A stretch of DNA of 64,000 nucleotides from Phymatolithon calcareum. Lineage: Eukaryota > Rhodophyta > Florideophyceae > Hapalidiales. Positions 1 to 10,773 of this stretch are shown here, piece after piece (position 1 is the first letter of the stretch; each line of letters starts with the position of its first letter). Below the pieces are notes generated by a model. It had not been told where the DNA came from. It made no database searches and worked only from the letters and a program-made list of their open reading frames with translations. Location: positions 4,526,001 to 4,590,000 of the forward strand of contig OZ345353.1 in assembly GCA_977006965.1 (NCBI GenBank), given 5' to 3'. The position numbers were made by a program, and so were the translations under genes.

Positions 1-840
1 GTATGATCGAACTGAATGTCTGTCTTACGTTACGTAGTAATTCACGCAGCATCTTTCCTAACACCTTTCCACGGAAGAGTTTTGAATCACAGGGATATTC
101 TGACAGACTGTGGCTTACCTCATTGTTAATTGCAAGTTCTGTGCCTTAAGGAACGGGGTTCGCGGGTCACTGGCACTCGAGCATACTGCATCTTCCACTT
201 AACGACAAAACCAAAATGAAAACTCTCGTTGGATCAACATCAACAACAATAAAACAGGTCGCTAGTTTCGTAGGATCAGATTTGAGGGCGTAAGCAGACT
301 TTGAGAAGAATAGCACATAAGAAAAAAATCACTCTTACCAGGGAGTCAACACAAACGAAAAAAGGTAGCTTCTACTAAAAAATCGCAACATGAAAGCAAA
401 AATATCATCACTCTCAATCGACATGTCCGATCTTATTTGCGAGAAATTCCAATCAGAGAGACCAAATGCCGCAGAAAAGGACAATCTAGGAGTTTTATCA
501 AGATGCCAGCGATATTCTTGCTCGACGGCACATACGAAAACTCGATGATGTTTCCCTTCACCAGTTCTTTAACGTGCTGAGGTAATAAACTCTCTTTTGC
601 CCTGAACTATTCATTGCCGTTTTTCGACAGCTGCGGAAAGGTCAAGAACGGCAACGAAAGTATGACCATTCTTCATGCAGGTTTTTGCTCGCAGTATCGC
701 AAGATAAGAGACTATTAAAATTAAAGATTGTAATGACGGAAGAAATGACAGTTTCATGCGACATTCTTAGAAAAGTGCCAGTAGTACAAGGGGATGCGCC
801 TATTCCATTATCCTTGCGAAAGACTCACTACTACTAGAAA
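1..840. other. No gene recognised
   Basis: No convincing coding frame, RNA gene or repeat was seen here. The last bases (about 830-850) contain the motif CTACTAGAAACGACTTTG, which also occurs at 9611-9628 beside the F-box-like unit. The join to the 64-bp array may therefore be a recombination or insertion junction. Confidence 0.5.
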
Positions 841-844
841 CGAC

Positions 845-1065
845 TTTGTACAGACTCGACTCACTTTTGTTTTACAGTCTGTTCTTCCTTTCATCAGTCA
901 CAATACTGTATAGATTCGACTCTCATTTATTGTACAGACTGTCCTTCCTTTCCCGGTCGCACATCATTCTGTACAGATTAACCTCACTTTTCTTGTAAAG
1001 TCTGTCCCTCCTTGCTCAATTCGCATATTATACTACAGAGATTATTGTCAAGTGTTTGTAGAGAC
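845..1065 (+). repeat. Degenerate 64-bp tandem array (family D) upstream of the recombinase gene
   Basis: Three to four decayed units of the 64-bp repeat are present, each with a TGTACAGACTGTCC-like block followed by an ATACTGTA(C/T)AGATT-like block. The array ends about 120 bp before the frame that encodes the start of the recombinase-like protein and has the same orientation relative to the gene as the array upstream of the helicase gene at 19130-19450. Confidence 0.8.
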
Positions 1066-1186
1066 TCTCTCTCTTTTCGCCATTAGTACTTCGATTGATA
1101 CTCAGCAATATTATCGGGGTCTGCAAAACAGCGGTATTGCGTCACCATCCCGCCTCTTCTTCTTCATCAGTGCAATCCAGAATTGA

Positions 1187-1651
1187 CGGAGAACGCGAAA
1201 TGCTACGGAGTACTTTTCTGTGGCATGTTTTGAAAAAGATTTACGTTTTAATTATTTTGGCCGTCTAGCGCGGCGAGAAAAGAGGAAAGAGAAGTCCCTC
1301 TCAATTCTTAAGCGTGCCGCTGCAGCGAAATCGGCAGAGAACAAATGGGCAGTATACATCGATACTATCCCCGAAACGTTTTTTACGTCAGCGAAAGCCA
1401 GGCGCCTAGAAGAATCTCGAGCGTGCAAAGGGAAGAAGTCTTATGAAGGCCTTCAAGTTAACGAGCGAAACCTGCAAAACATGAAAAATATTTTCGAGAT
1501 TGGCTACAGAGCGAAAGCCAAATTAGGACAGAGCATTGGAACCCACCACCAGCTCAGTCTTCAAGCCTATTTCTCACATGAAGGCTGCGAACGCTTTCCT
1601 TCAGTACTTTCAGATTCGTGCATTGAACGGCACAGTTATGGGCAAGGCTAA
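1187..1651 (+). CDS. N-terminal segment of the tyrosine-recombinase-like gene (frame +2)
   Basis: An open frame from just after a stop at 1184 to 1651 encodes a lysine- and arginine-rich, helical-looking segment. It has no ATG near its beginning; the only candidate starts are a GTG at 1220 or an internal ATG near 1481. It overlaps the next frame (1578-2630) by about 70 bp. The two probably belong to one protein joined by a frameshift or by splicing that I could not locate. The preceding exon or start is not visible. The frame is kept in both duplicate copies, with one residue change (Gly to Ser, base 1502). Alternatively it is a shadow frame with no product. Confidence 0.4.
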   Translation, partial: RRTRNATEYFSVACFEKDLRFNYFGRLARREKRKEKSLSILKRAAAAKSAENKWAVYIDTIPETFFTSAKARRLEESRACKGKKSYEGLQVNERNLQNMKNIFEIGYRAKAKLGQSIGTHHQLSLQAYFSHEGCERFPSVLSDSCIERHSYGQG

Positions 1652-2630
1652 TCATCTAGGCACCCTGGCCAAGTATGCTGATATTTACTTTTCGAGTGCC
1701 TCCGGCGATTTTCAGAGAGAGCGCGGTGCTATCTCGGCTGTGGCAGAGTTCTTTCGCGGAGTCTCTCGGGCTCACAAGTTCGAAGCTCGAAAACAGGCGC
1801 GTAAGAGAAGGTACGCAGACATGCGTTTCCGAACTGGAAAGTATATTCTTCCGCAGGATTTTTCAAGGCTTCGAGAAGCCTCCAAGGATGCATGCAGGAG
1901 CATGATGAAGTTATCTCTCGGTCAAATCAGAGAAGACGGAAAGGCCACTTGTCTGGAGAACCCTAAATTTCGGCAGAAATGGGATCTTAACGTCTTAGTC
2001 CTTCTTATGCTTTACGGTGGTGGTCAGCGACCTCAGGTGTTTACAATTTTGGAACGCCCGGAGGATCTTGAAGTTTCGGATCTGCTCGAGCAATGCCGCC
2101 GCAACAAGTGCTTTGAGGTCAAGCTAGACAATGAGAAACGACCTCGAAGTATTGATTTGCCGCATGTGCTTCTACCTAAGACAATTTACAAAATGGTCTG
2201 TTTCCACATCGAACACATATTACAGGAGATTTATTTGCAGTTCAAAATTGCCGATAGGGATGAAAGGCGTCGATTCTTACTTCTCGACACCCGCGACGGG
2301 GAGGTACTTCGGTCAGATAGTGTTTCGTCATCCTTTCGAAAATGGATTAAGGACAAGGACCCGGATTTCGGAGATGTGACAACCATGACCTTGCTCGCCA
2401 GCTTTGCTACCATGATGGTGCAGAGGCAGAGACAAGGTAAGCTTCATAGCCACTTATCTCAGGATGATTTCGTGATTTACCTGGCGAAACTGATGAACAC
2501 GTCGGAGGAACAGCTGAAACAGACCTACATTACAAGTGAGCACCAGAGTTTCTCGACGTGCGCAACAATAGTAGCGGAAAGTCTCTTGAGCGACGAAGAA
2601 TCAGGCACTGAATCAGAGTCTGAATTCTGA
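1578..2630 (+). CDS. Tyrosine-recombinase-like protein, probable loss of a catalytic Arg
   Basis: A 350-residue protein from the first in-frame ATG; the frame is open from a stop at 1524. The fold is inferred from spaced motifs. LLMLYGGGQRPQVF (Arg151) resembles the first catalytic box of tyrosine recombinases. TLLASFATMM (around residue 273) lines up with the HxxR box, but the usual His and Arg are replaced by Met and Leu273 (codon CTC, one change from CGC). KLMNTSEEQLKQTYI ends in Tyr317, where the nucleophile would sit. The C-terminus is acidic and serine-rich. Crypton and Starship-type eukaryotic elements use such enzymes, but this one may be inactive or repurposed. An AATAAA lies at 2962-2967. 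No homology search was possible. Confidence 0.6.
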   Translation: MKAANAFLQYFQIRALNGTVMGKANHLGTLAKYADIYFSSASGDFQRERGAISAVAEFFRGVSRAHKFEARKQARKRRYADMRFRTGKYILPQDFSRLREASKDACRSMMKLSLGQIREDGKATCLENPKFRQKWDLNVLVLLMLYGGGQRPQVFTILERPEDLEVSDLLEQCRRNKCFEVKLDNEKRPRSIDLPHVLLPKTIYKMVCFHIEHILQEIYLQFKIADRDERRRFLLLDTRDGEVLRSDSVSSSFRKWIKDKDPDFGDVTTMTLLASFATMMVQRQRQGKLHSHLSQDDFVIYLAKLMNTSEEQLKQTYITSEHQSFSTCATIVAESLLSDEESGTESESEF

Positions 2631-2688
2631 ATATCTCATCGAGTAAGCATTATGCGAGTGCAGAAGTGATTCTCTCCTTTTTAGGTCT

Positions 2689-2940
2689 ATGATTCCATGT
2701 TTGAGAAAAACTCTGAATTCGTTCTTTAAAAGCACTAACCACAATTATGTGCCACATGCGCTGATGCCGTCATTGGCGACTACACGAGTTAAAGAAGAAT
2801 TCGATACAATCTTCGCAGCCTTGGAACAAATTTTTGAACAAGAAATACTGTCAACTCTTCAGAAAAGAATAGCTCAGGAAGCATTGAGAAATTTCTTATC
2901 TCGCATGTCCGAAGCGCAGAATACTGATTCTCTTTTTTGA
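2689..2940 (+). CDS. Small ORF downstream of the recombinase gene, unknown
   Basis: An 83-residue ATG-started frame 58 bp after the recombinase stop and 21 bp before an AATAAA at 2962-2967. Its middle looks helical (acidic-hydrophobic repeats, EEFDTIFAALEQIFEQEI), which is compatible with a short coiled segment. It may be a further exon of the recombinase gene, a separate small protein, or chance. It is unchanged in the second copy at 42542-42793. Confidence 0.35.
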   Translation: MIPCLRKTLNSFFKSTNHNYVPHALMPSLATTRVKEEFDTIFAALEQIFEQEILSTLQKRIAQEALRNFLSRMSEAQNTDSLF

Positions 2941-3369
2941 GCTCTAATCTAGAGCAGAAGAAATAAATCAAGTTTCTGGGAGATATACTTGCATGGAGAA
3001 ACTTCATCTGAAAAGGGATCAGGGTGTGTCTTTCACGCAATTCTAGCGTTTGCAAATGGGGAACGCCTTTTCTTCCTGGATGGCTTGTATGTAGGGGCAA
3101 ATGCATCAAAATGTCGCTAATCGCGAGAGATGCGGACGAAGAAGTGTACCACAGAGCTATATAATCCTCGAATTTTTGTACTTCAGTGGCATTTCGACAC
3201 TTCTTTTACGCAAGGATGCTGGAACTGTCATCAAGATATGGGAAACTACTGCAAAAGGCAGCTCTCAATTTGCAAAGAGAGCTTTAGCATATAGATACTT
3301 CACCGGTACTAACTTGATTGAGAACTCCAAATTTGCTTCAATGATCTATAAGGAATTGGCATACTCGTG

Positions 3370-3720
3370 CGGTCCCCCCTTTTTTCTCTCTGAGATCCAC
3401 TCTTTCTTCCTCCTTTTATATTCCCCAAATCTAATTTTAATCTACGAACTCGTTTCTCGTAATTGCGTGTCGACTTCGACTTCGGCGTAAGTTACCAACA
3501 ACCAGTAATCTGCTTTGTAATAGTTTGAATATGAGTCTTGTCCCCACAATGCCTGTGCCTCTCAGCAGTGTTTGGCCCCTCTACATGGGGTCTGTGGCCA
3601 TCCACAGAGATCATATTTCGGCCTATTTTCAATAAACCATCCAAGCAATCATGCCATACAGAAAATCATTCAAACTAGACAAACGAACAAATTCCACGAG
3701 GGTTTCACAGAAACAACATT
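3370..3720 (+). repeat. Family D spacer fragment with a short hairpin array
   Basis: This matches the D spacer at about 11015-11430, including the C-rich block, the GTAATTGCGTGTCGAC block, a reduced hairpin array (GTTTGGCCCCTCTACATGGG, 3568-3600) and the CAAGCAATCATGCCATACAG block. The recombinase gene thus lies between a 64-bp array and a D spacer, in the position occupied by the degraded CxxC gene in the longest D units. Confidence 0.85.
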
Positions 3721-3865
3721 CTGGAGAGAGCATTGCGAAATTATGAGAAGGGCGATTACAGATATGCTTCGTATCGGTACCTGCACCCGGCGCATGCTGG
3801 AATAGGGATGTACGAACAATTCTGCTGCTATGCATACCGGGACCATCGCTCGGCTCGACGTCGTT

Positions 3866-3873
3866 TATAAAAG
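3866..3873 (+). promoter_or_regulatory. TATA-like box
   Basis: TATAAAAG is followed about 10-20 bases later by a TTGCTGCTCTTCGAA stretch. No downstream gene is recognised, so the role is uncertain. It is also present at 43719-43726. Confidence 0.25.
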
Positions 3874-4609
3874 ATCGGTTTGCTGCTCTTCGAATCTTGG
3901 TTACAAGCCATGTTACTGTAGTTGTGTGTGAAAGTGTTTCTTTCCAATTGTGGTCGTTTTCAAAGCAATATTCTTTAATGAGTTGTGTCCAGACTATGAG
4001 CCGTAGTAGTGCACAATGTGGAGCGCAGCGACAGTCTGCATCGAATTTGGATTAAGTGTTAAAGTAAGACGAGGCATCGTACAGTCATGCTATTATGAGG
4101 AAAACTATGGACTGTATCATACATTGCGAATCCCCTTCGCAAGTTCGTACTAAATATCATGTTGACGTTGACCCGCTAACCGGACGTGAGACATTGAAAC
4201 TCGCCGTTCATTCCAGTCCCTCCTCTTCTGGATAAATCTACACGAAATCATCATGATAATGACTAGTATTATCATGTCCAGCATTTTTCATTTCTTTTGG
4301 CACGCACCGCTGTACATCCTTCAAAAGTACTATTTGAAAAAGGAAGACTTCTCAGTGATCTTGACGATATCGGCAAGTCATCAAGCTGAAAAAGCAGAGC
4401 AATAGGCAAGTCTGTCGCTCTGGGTAAGAAGCCCTTCCCTTTACCTTACTATTGTTTTACATCTGCTGAAGCATTCTTGATAATGGGGAGACTGCGGTTA
4501 TCAGGAGCACACGTTCACGGCAACGCGAAGATATGAACTGGAAGTTTGGCAACTGGCACGGATGAAGCATGATTGCAATCTGCTGTGGAAGTCATCTCTT
4601 TCCTCTACA

Positions 4610-4637
4610 TATTTCAGACTCCCGGGAGTCTGAAATA
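4610..4637. repeat. Perfect 28-bp palindrome
   Basis: The left arm TATTTCAGACTCCC is followed with no spacer by its exact reverse complement; the centre is a SmaI-like CCCGGG. The next flanking base pair does not match. The second copy is at 44463-44490. It may be a binding site, a remnant of terminal inverted repeats, or chance. Confidence 0.95.
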
Positions 4638-5116
4638 GTGGCCATTGTGCTGTAAAATCGACCACTACAATAAAAACTGCAAATTACGCAACTGTACACG
4701 TATTAGGTTTTTCAAGTCGATAATTCTCCCCTAATCTGAGTATGAAATTCATATGACTCCGATCACGAAACAACTACTATCAGCAATTGGAGCAGAATAG
4801 GCTCTTTTCTACAGATATGTTTTCGGAAAATATCCAAATATCGAAGGGAGAGAATGTACAACGTTTGCACCTCCTCTTAGCCTTACTGTTAAGACGTAGT
4901 CTCAACGGGCCTTACGGTTCTTACCAAGAACGCCCATCAGGGACATTAAGGGAAGATCAATTTCTCTCCGGGAAATTTCCGGTTTAGAGGAACTATCTTG
5001 AAGAATCCAAATCTGTGATTCTCTAAATGCGGTCTCCCAAGATCATTTATTTTCTGTCTAGGCAAAAGATAGAATCATTATTGAAGTCCTAGACTCCCAC
5101 AGAAGAAGATGATGCT

Positions 5117-5608
5117 TCACTGTAAATCATAATTGCCGTACATGAAATCCATGGAAGGGATTGTTTTCCAGAGTTTGTAGGTTGCTTGCCCAATACCTTC
5201 AAAGTCTACCGGATACTCTCTACCTCTAATGTCCATTTCCGTCACGGTGTTCTTCTCGTCTTCTTCCTGGATTACATCTCTTTTACCACAGACTAGAACG
5301 TCGAGAAACGAATTTAAATCAATTTTTCTCGCGGAAATTTCCGGCTTAACGGAACCATCTTGAAGAACCCAAATCTCCGTTCGAGCCAGCTTGTACTTAT
5401 GAGGAACGATAGAACATGTTGATAATCTGTAGGCACGACCATTGGAGTTCACGGGAGTTTTGGGCGGAGGCAAGACAACGAGTTCGGACGACGTGGAGCC
5501 TGGAACTCGTTGGTCATCATCAACAGAACAGACTTCGTGTTTAAAATAGAACCCTGTGTCTTCTTCCGTCGTGGTTGACTGAAGCAAAGTAACATGTCGG
5601 GGTGCCAT
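5117..5608 (-). CDS. Hypothetical protein, 163 residues
   Basis: The first ATG of this minus-strand frame is at 5608. The frame extends upstream to 5704 with only a GTG, so a longer spliced form is possible. The protein has a polar N-terminus, a VVLPPPKTP proline motif near the middle, an ARTEIWVLQDGSVKPEIS stretch that looks like beta strands, and an aromatic C-terminal end (MDFMYGNYDLQ). No signal peptide or membrane segment is seen and I do not recognise a family. Its intact frame in both duplicate copies supports coding only weakly, because the duplication is very recent. Confidence 0.4.
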   Translation of the reverse strand: MAPRHVTLLQSTTTEEDTGFYFKHEVCSVDDDQRVPGSTSSELVVLPPPKTPVNSNGRAYRLSTCSIVPHKYKLARTEIWVLQDGSVKPEISARKIDLNSFLDVLVCGKRDVIQEEDEKNTVTEMDIRGREYPVDFEGIGQATYKLWKTIPSMDFMYGNYDLQ

Positions 5609-5850
5609 CGAAGAGCGTCTTGGTGGATGATAGAATGTTCGGAGAGCACTTGAGAAGACAACGAGATCTTCGCATCGGGATAGAACAAAGCATACAATCT
5701 GCACTTTATAACGAGCATGACGCAGCGCACACCTGTAATTTCTCTACTATGAGACTTCGTTTGTGTGGGGTTGGATCTGGAAGCCTGCATATGTATTCTG
5801 GCCACTCTCTCAAACGTTGAGCCGTGCAGCCTTACTGCTCGCTCGGAATT

Positions 5851-6415
5851 ATGGACGAACGAATCATAGAAATAATTCAAATGACTGGAACAAACGCACA
5901 TGCGAATTACTTGATGCGTGCAACGATTGCGCGCCTTTACAATAGCCGCGTTTTACAAATTTGAAGGACTTTATGAAATACAAAAAAGAAGCAAAAGCTG
6001 GAGAAAATCAGTACAGATGAGAACACTTATGATATTCGCAACTCTGACAATGTACCTGAGGACGCCTACGAAGAAGAAAAAACGTTAACGGTTTACTAGG
6101 AGCGGTGAAGAGTTCAAGAATCGTCAGCACCTGGCGGATGAATCAGCAGATTATCGGACCAAGATTTACGACGACATATTCATTCATACCAGTAGCTCTG
6201 TTTTCAAGGAAGACATGTTTGAAGCCGTTGAAAAAAACGACAAAGAAACATGGAAAATTCATCTATATCTGAGACGTGCGCACATTTCAGGGTCCGTGGA
6301 GGAAGCATCAGCCGCACTGAATTCCATGTCACACGTCCTCCAAAGAGCATTGCTCAACTCAAATACAGCTCCGCCAATGAGGCAGTACATTCCATGTCTT
6401 CCAAATTCTATTTGA
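5851..6415 (+). pseudogene. Possible broken gene in three frames
   Basis: An ATG at 5851 opens a 37-codon frame of helical character ending at 5964. A second, acidic frame (…NVPEDAYEEEKTLTVY) ends near 6101. A third runs from about 6089 to 6415 with protein-like composition (…IYDDIFIHTSSSVFKEDMF…). The coding-like segments change frame twice, which suggests an old gene broken by small indels, or short introns. I recognise no family. This is a low-confidence reading. Confidence 0.25.
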
Positions 6416-6918
6416 GATTTGATATGTCTGCGAAGTAATGGAAGCTCAATGCTCTGTTTTTGAACCGTTATGTTACACAAATATGCATTTAATACACCAA
6501 TCACTCCTGCACTACATGAGGGCAGTGCACAATGTTTTACTAAATGTTTTGAGTTGGTGCTGATTTCAGCGAGTCCACCATTCGGCGATTCCAGCTTGCT
6601 TTCTCAGCACTCTGACTGCACGTAGCACTTGGGAAGCAATACCTTTCTCCATCAAACTCCACGTTGAATACTATGGGAGAGTTTGGAGGCAATTTTTTAA
6701 AATTTGTTCTTCGTTTTTTCAGACTCCGCAATAATCCGATCAAGCACTGTATTCTCATTCTGTTTCTTAGAACTCGTACAGGGAGAGAGCACGGCAGCAT
6801 TTTGGTCCGACAATTATATGGTTAATTTGAGACAAAATTCTAGTGTTCTTCCCCGGTATACAGCATTTTATATAGTTTCGAAGAATTCCATCCTGCTCAG
6901 AATGACAAGGCCGAGATA

Positions 6919-7969
6919 TTACACCGTATGGCGAAGGTAGGAACACTTCCCCAGCCAGACGGACTGCCCAGCCGTGCTCAGCGCCTGAAGCATATCGCGT
7001 ACATGGATCATGTGTTCTTCGAAATTATTGGAGTGTATTAGGCCATTGTCGATGTAGGCGAGGCACAAGTTCCATTTCAAGCCAGCTATAAGTACATCTA
7101 CGGTACGCCAGTACGTTTTCGGTGCATTACGAAGACCGAGTGGCATCCGTTTCCATTGAAACGTGCTATCATTAGATTTGAATGTCGTCTTGGACAATCG
7201 GAATTTTCCAAAACCTGGAGTTACGGTCGAGCTTGGAAACGAATTTGGCAGTACCAAGGCCTTCGAGGCAGTCCTCCATTCGGGGCATCAGATAGCTGTC
7301 CTTGATGTTCATTTCGTTAAAGCGCCTGTAATGAACCCAAAATCTTCGTGAACCATCGGGATTGGGAACAAGTTGAATGTAACAAGCCGAGAAAGGTCGG
7401 AACCCTCAGACAAGGGTCTTTGTCTAGAAGATCATCGACAGTTTCCTGGATTATCTTCTGTGTCTCAGGGCCGAGTCTGCGAGAATGACGGACGAAGCCG
7501 GGGGCTAAATTGATGTGATGCTATGTCACATTAACACGACCCAAGTCTCCACTCTTCATTGAGCCGAACGGCGGTAGCTTGGCCAGGACATTGTCTTGTT
7601 GGGCGCGATATGTTCAGAGAGATCGACTTCCTTCTGTGTAAATGGTTTTTCCGGAGTTTCGCAGGTAAGAACAACTAGGTTTCTCAAGACCGCGGACATT
7701 TGGCCCTCTGCGCCTTCGAATTTAAAGACGTGAACATCGGCGTTGAACGGCGCCTTCACGGCATTTCCGAAGCATGACTTTCGGGAGAACGACATGTGAC
7801 TCGGAGAAGTTGGAAACATTGACATGATCGCGGGCGTCGGACCGGATTTCAGCAAAGTCATTAGCCATAGTTGTCTTGTAAGTATCGTACGTGGTGACCG
7901 AAACCTCGAGCTCAAATGTCGTAGATGAATGTAATCCAGGCGGTATATTCCTCGAAAGACGGCTTGCAT
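6919..7969 (-). pseudogene. Ty3/gypsy-type pol fragment: reverse transcriptase with mutated active site
   Basis: Read on the minus strand, 7257-6919 carries classic Ty3/gypsy RT blocks: FQWKRMPLGLRNAPKTYWR, then LCLAYIDNGLIHSNNFEEHM, then SVWLGKCSYL. The catalytic YxDD motif reads YIDN; the Asn codon is at 7045-7047, so polymerase activity is lost. Upstream, in shifted frames, 7260-7560 holds the KDSYLMPRMEDCL block and an SP..LVPK-like region. 7556-7969 encodes what may be the protease-RT linker. Frames change at least twice. No LTR, primer-binding site or integrase is attached here. Confidence 0.8.
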
Positions 7970-8459
7970 ATTCTTGCCTCATGTGCCGAGTACTCTTGAG
8001 ATTATGTTGCTCTCTAGAGCTTCCTGTGCGCGGAGATTGCTACTCGTCAGGTCTGCGAACGGAAAAGATACTCTGTCATGGCCAGACGAGCGCTCAACAT
8101 AGTCTTAGGCATGTCGAGGGTGTGAACCATTTTCCGTGTAGTCCGATGTTTCCGAGAACCATCAATCGATTCTGTGTAGCATCTATTCTATAAATCGTAG
8201 AAGTTTCCTTTAAACCGTTCTAAGAGATGTATATTCCCAAGTATGTAGTTTCAGAATCAGTCTCGATTTATTTTCTTGCGAGAACAAATTTGAACCTTTC
8301 GTTTATGACGAAACTCTTCCCGGCAGTAGGATTTCAAACAATTTCGGTATACGTGGCCAGTCTGAGGCTATGTGCCGGAGCAATTGAAGAACTTTTGTAT
8401 GACGTCATCCGGGAGAAAATTGAACCTTCCTTTTCAATATTATCCTCGGTGAGTATTTC

Positions 8460-9148
8460 GGACCCGGTGCATAAGTTGAACTTATTGCACTTCCGCGAAT
8501 ACTTCGGTCAAAGAGGATGGAATAAGGGACTGAACATTAACTCGAACTCTCGTATAGAGAGAAACTGGAGTCAAGGACATGTTAAAAAAGGAATGCAGTA
8601 AGTTAGAATTAATTGGGAAGCTTCTACCGTTATTCACAGTGAGTCTTGGTGCCTTCTTGGAACATCCATGAAGATATTATATATCGACGATGATAGCGGG
8701 GATCCATGTGGCACCACTCTGTTTTTTAGAAACCGTTTTTTCGATCGTCCTCAGGGGTATAGATCATGCTAGGTTGGAGAATGTACATAATCAAAGAGAA
8801 AATTGCTGCCAAAATCCTCTTCATGAGTAGTCGAGATAGAACATATCTTGCCATGGGCGTGAAAAGCCTTCGATGGATCGAGAAGGGCAAGGTTCGTATT
8901 AAAACTTTTGATTGCCGTAATGGTGTGTAATACGACATCCGGCATCTAAATCGCTTTCTGAACGCAGTTTGGATCCTGTTGAAGCTATATTGTTTTTTCG
9001 GGATTTTATCCAGTACAATCTGGATGATTTTCCTTGCATGCGATAGAAGGGCTACCGATCTGTAGCTTGCAAGGTCTCTTGTGTCGCCGTGCTTGTAGAA
9101 CGGGAGAATTATAATCAAGTTCCAGAGGCTGGTGGTTTCCTCAAGCAA
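8460..9148 (-). pseudogene. LINE (non-LTR) reverse transcriptase fragment
   Basis: On the minus strand the frame reads SLWNLIIILPFYKHGDTRDL, then ASYRSVALLSHARKII, which are the finger blocks of LINE RTs. After a frame break comes VVPHGSPLSSSIYNIFMDV (about 8655-8710), the conserved PQGSPLSP-type motif, with Gln changed to His. Coding breaks off there: relative to the related fragment at 26273-26638 some 60 bp are deleted after the MDV block. No endonuclease domain or YxDD motif is visible. This is a 5'- and 3'-truncated dead copy. Confidence 0.75.
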
Positions 9149-9469
9149 ATACTCTCCGACTTTACTGAAGAAGTAGAAGAAAGTAGATTTTTATTTAAAC
9201 TTTCCAGAGTATCTTATGTCGCTCCGAGCAAATTTTCGAGTGCCAAGAAATTGGGAATAATTCTGTCCTCGGAAGTGTTTCCATGTGAGTGTTCTACAGT
9301 TAGGTGCTCTACAGGAACCAAACTTATGTCCCCTGAACGGCCTCGAGGGAGAAAAAGAGTTCACGCTTCTGTGTCCATTTGCAGAGAATGCTTACTTTTC
9401 TTTCTGGGTATGAGGATTTTCTATAACTTGGAACATTTCCATACGACGGTAGTATGGTCTAGCTCCCCA
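9149..9469. other. No gene recognised
   Basis: This stretch is between the LINE fragment and the F-box-like unit. It may be upstream LINE sequence that has decayed, but no conserved block can be read. Confidence 0.3.
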
Positions 9470-10773
9470 TAGAAGGCCAGCAGTATCGCGCATATCCTTA
9501 TTAGAGTTTCTGGACACCGTCCAATAACTCTTAGGAACATCCTCCCGGAGATGCACCGCTTGCCGGAGAACCGGATTGCCGTAGTTTTATCGGTGCGAAT
9601 TATTCCCTGCTACTAGAAACGACTTTGAAGAGTGGGTGGTCAACAAGAAAAGACGGCCGCCAACTCGAGAGGCTCACCAGTCTAGCCTCCGCCGAGAAAT
9701 CAGATATCGCGCGAGTCCTTGTGGGAAAATGAGAGCCGGTGTACTAAAAGCTCTTGACGCTGTTCGCTGCTTTACGCGCGGTTCATGTCTCAGTTCAGGC
9801 ACGATTCGAAGTGCGTGCCTTCGTGTAAACGCGTCTGCAAGCTTGCGATGCGTTCGGTGGAGATCATGGTTTCTTCTGCGTGCTGCTTGGTAGAGAGATT
9901 TCGTTCGGCGACGCTCGGACTCTTAAGCAGTTTCTGGCAACTGTACGGCCCCGTAAGACTGTCGCCAAATCTTTCGACTCCGCGCTGCGTGCAGCCACGT
10001 TTTCAGCAGCCGCCGGGTGCACGCCCCTGTGAATATGACGAACAGAGTCTCGCCTTGTTGCAGCGCGGCGCAGCCTGTCTCAAACTTTTTAGAGGGTGGC
10101 ACAAAAAACGTGCAGAAGGCGTTCTTGGCCCGGTCGTAAAACGCCAAAAGGTTCTTCCAGGCGGGTACCGGTTCTGGCGCCCATGCGCTGTCCGGTGACC
10201 TAGACTGTCGCGGGAGCGTCCTAGAGCGCGGCGGATTCTCGAATGCCGCTACTTCCGTCTCGAGACGGTTCTGAAAGACCTGGCCGGGCATCGTGATCTT
10301 TCGTGCTGCGCCGCTCCTCGAATGCCCGCGGTTGCGGCTCTAAGACATTCATTAGCGATGTCGATTAACGCCCGGATGTCTTCGATCGTGGTCGCTGTCC
10401 TGCTGCGGCCGGATGTGTCCCCGCGACATAATAGCTGCCTTGTTTAGACTTGCATGCCATCATCGGTGGTCTGCACGAAGTGTATGATCTCAAGAGGTAG
10501 ATTATGCCAGGATTCTGAAAAGAGCGCCATAACTCCTCACCGTCTCTAGCCTTCCTGCTCCGAAAAGGGAGTTCCTCGAAATGGTAGTAAATATTCGATC
10601 AGATCGAGAAAAGTGCACTACAAATAGAATCCCCGAATGAGTGATCCGAGTAATATTTTTCCGCATATTACTTGAGCATTACATTAATCAGTGAGGATAC
10701 CAAACAAGTCAGAGATCGCAAAACAATTTCATCTTGAGGCCTCGCTCTTGAAAAACTGAGACGGATAGAAGTG
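9470..10773 (-). pseudogene. Degraded F-box-like gene unit (family D flank), minus strand
   Basis: This is the same unit as 35332-36800, inverted. On the minus strand an ATG near 10530 opens a short frame with an F-box-like start (WHNLPLEIIH). A second frame at 10291-9923 encodes a 122-residue segment beginning MPGQVFQNRLETEVAAF and containing WKNLLAFYDRAKNAF and GETLFVIFTG. A third frame continues toward 9640 with EETMISTERIASLQTRLHEG-like residues. The ETLFVIFTG frame is recognisable in an old copy at 60.2-60.4 kb, so it was once translated. Stops separate the three parts here. Confidence 0.5.

Larger units (their letters stand above)
3721..5116. other. No gene recognised; one TATA-like box
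   Basis: No coding frame here can be supported. TATAAAAG at 3866-3873 followed by a pyrimidine-rich stretch could be a core promoter on the plus strand, but no clear gene follows. A perfect palindrome lies at 4610-4637. Confidence 0.4.

Noticed and set aside
2436-2461. Possible mini-intron (GTAAG ... CAG) in the recombinase gene
   Set aside because: It is only about 26 nt long and its in-frame translation fits the protein around it.
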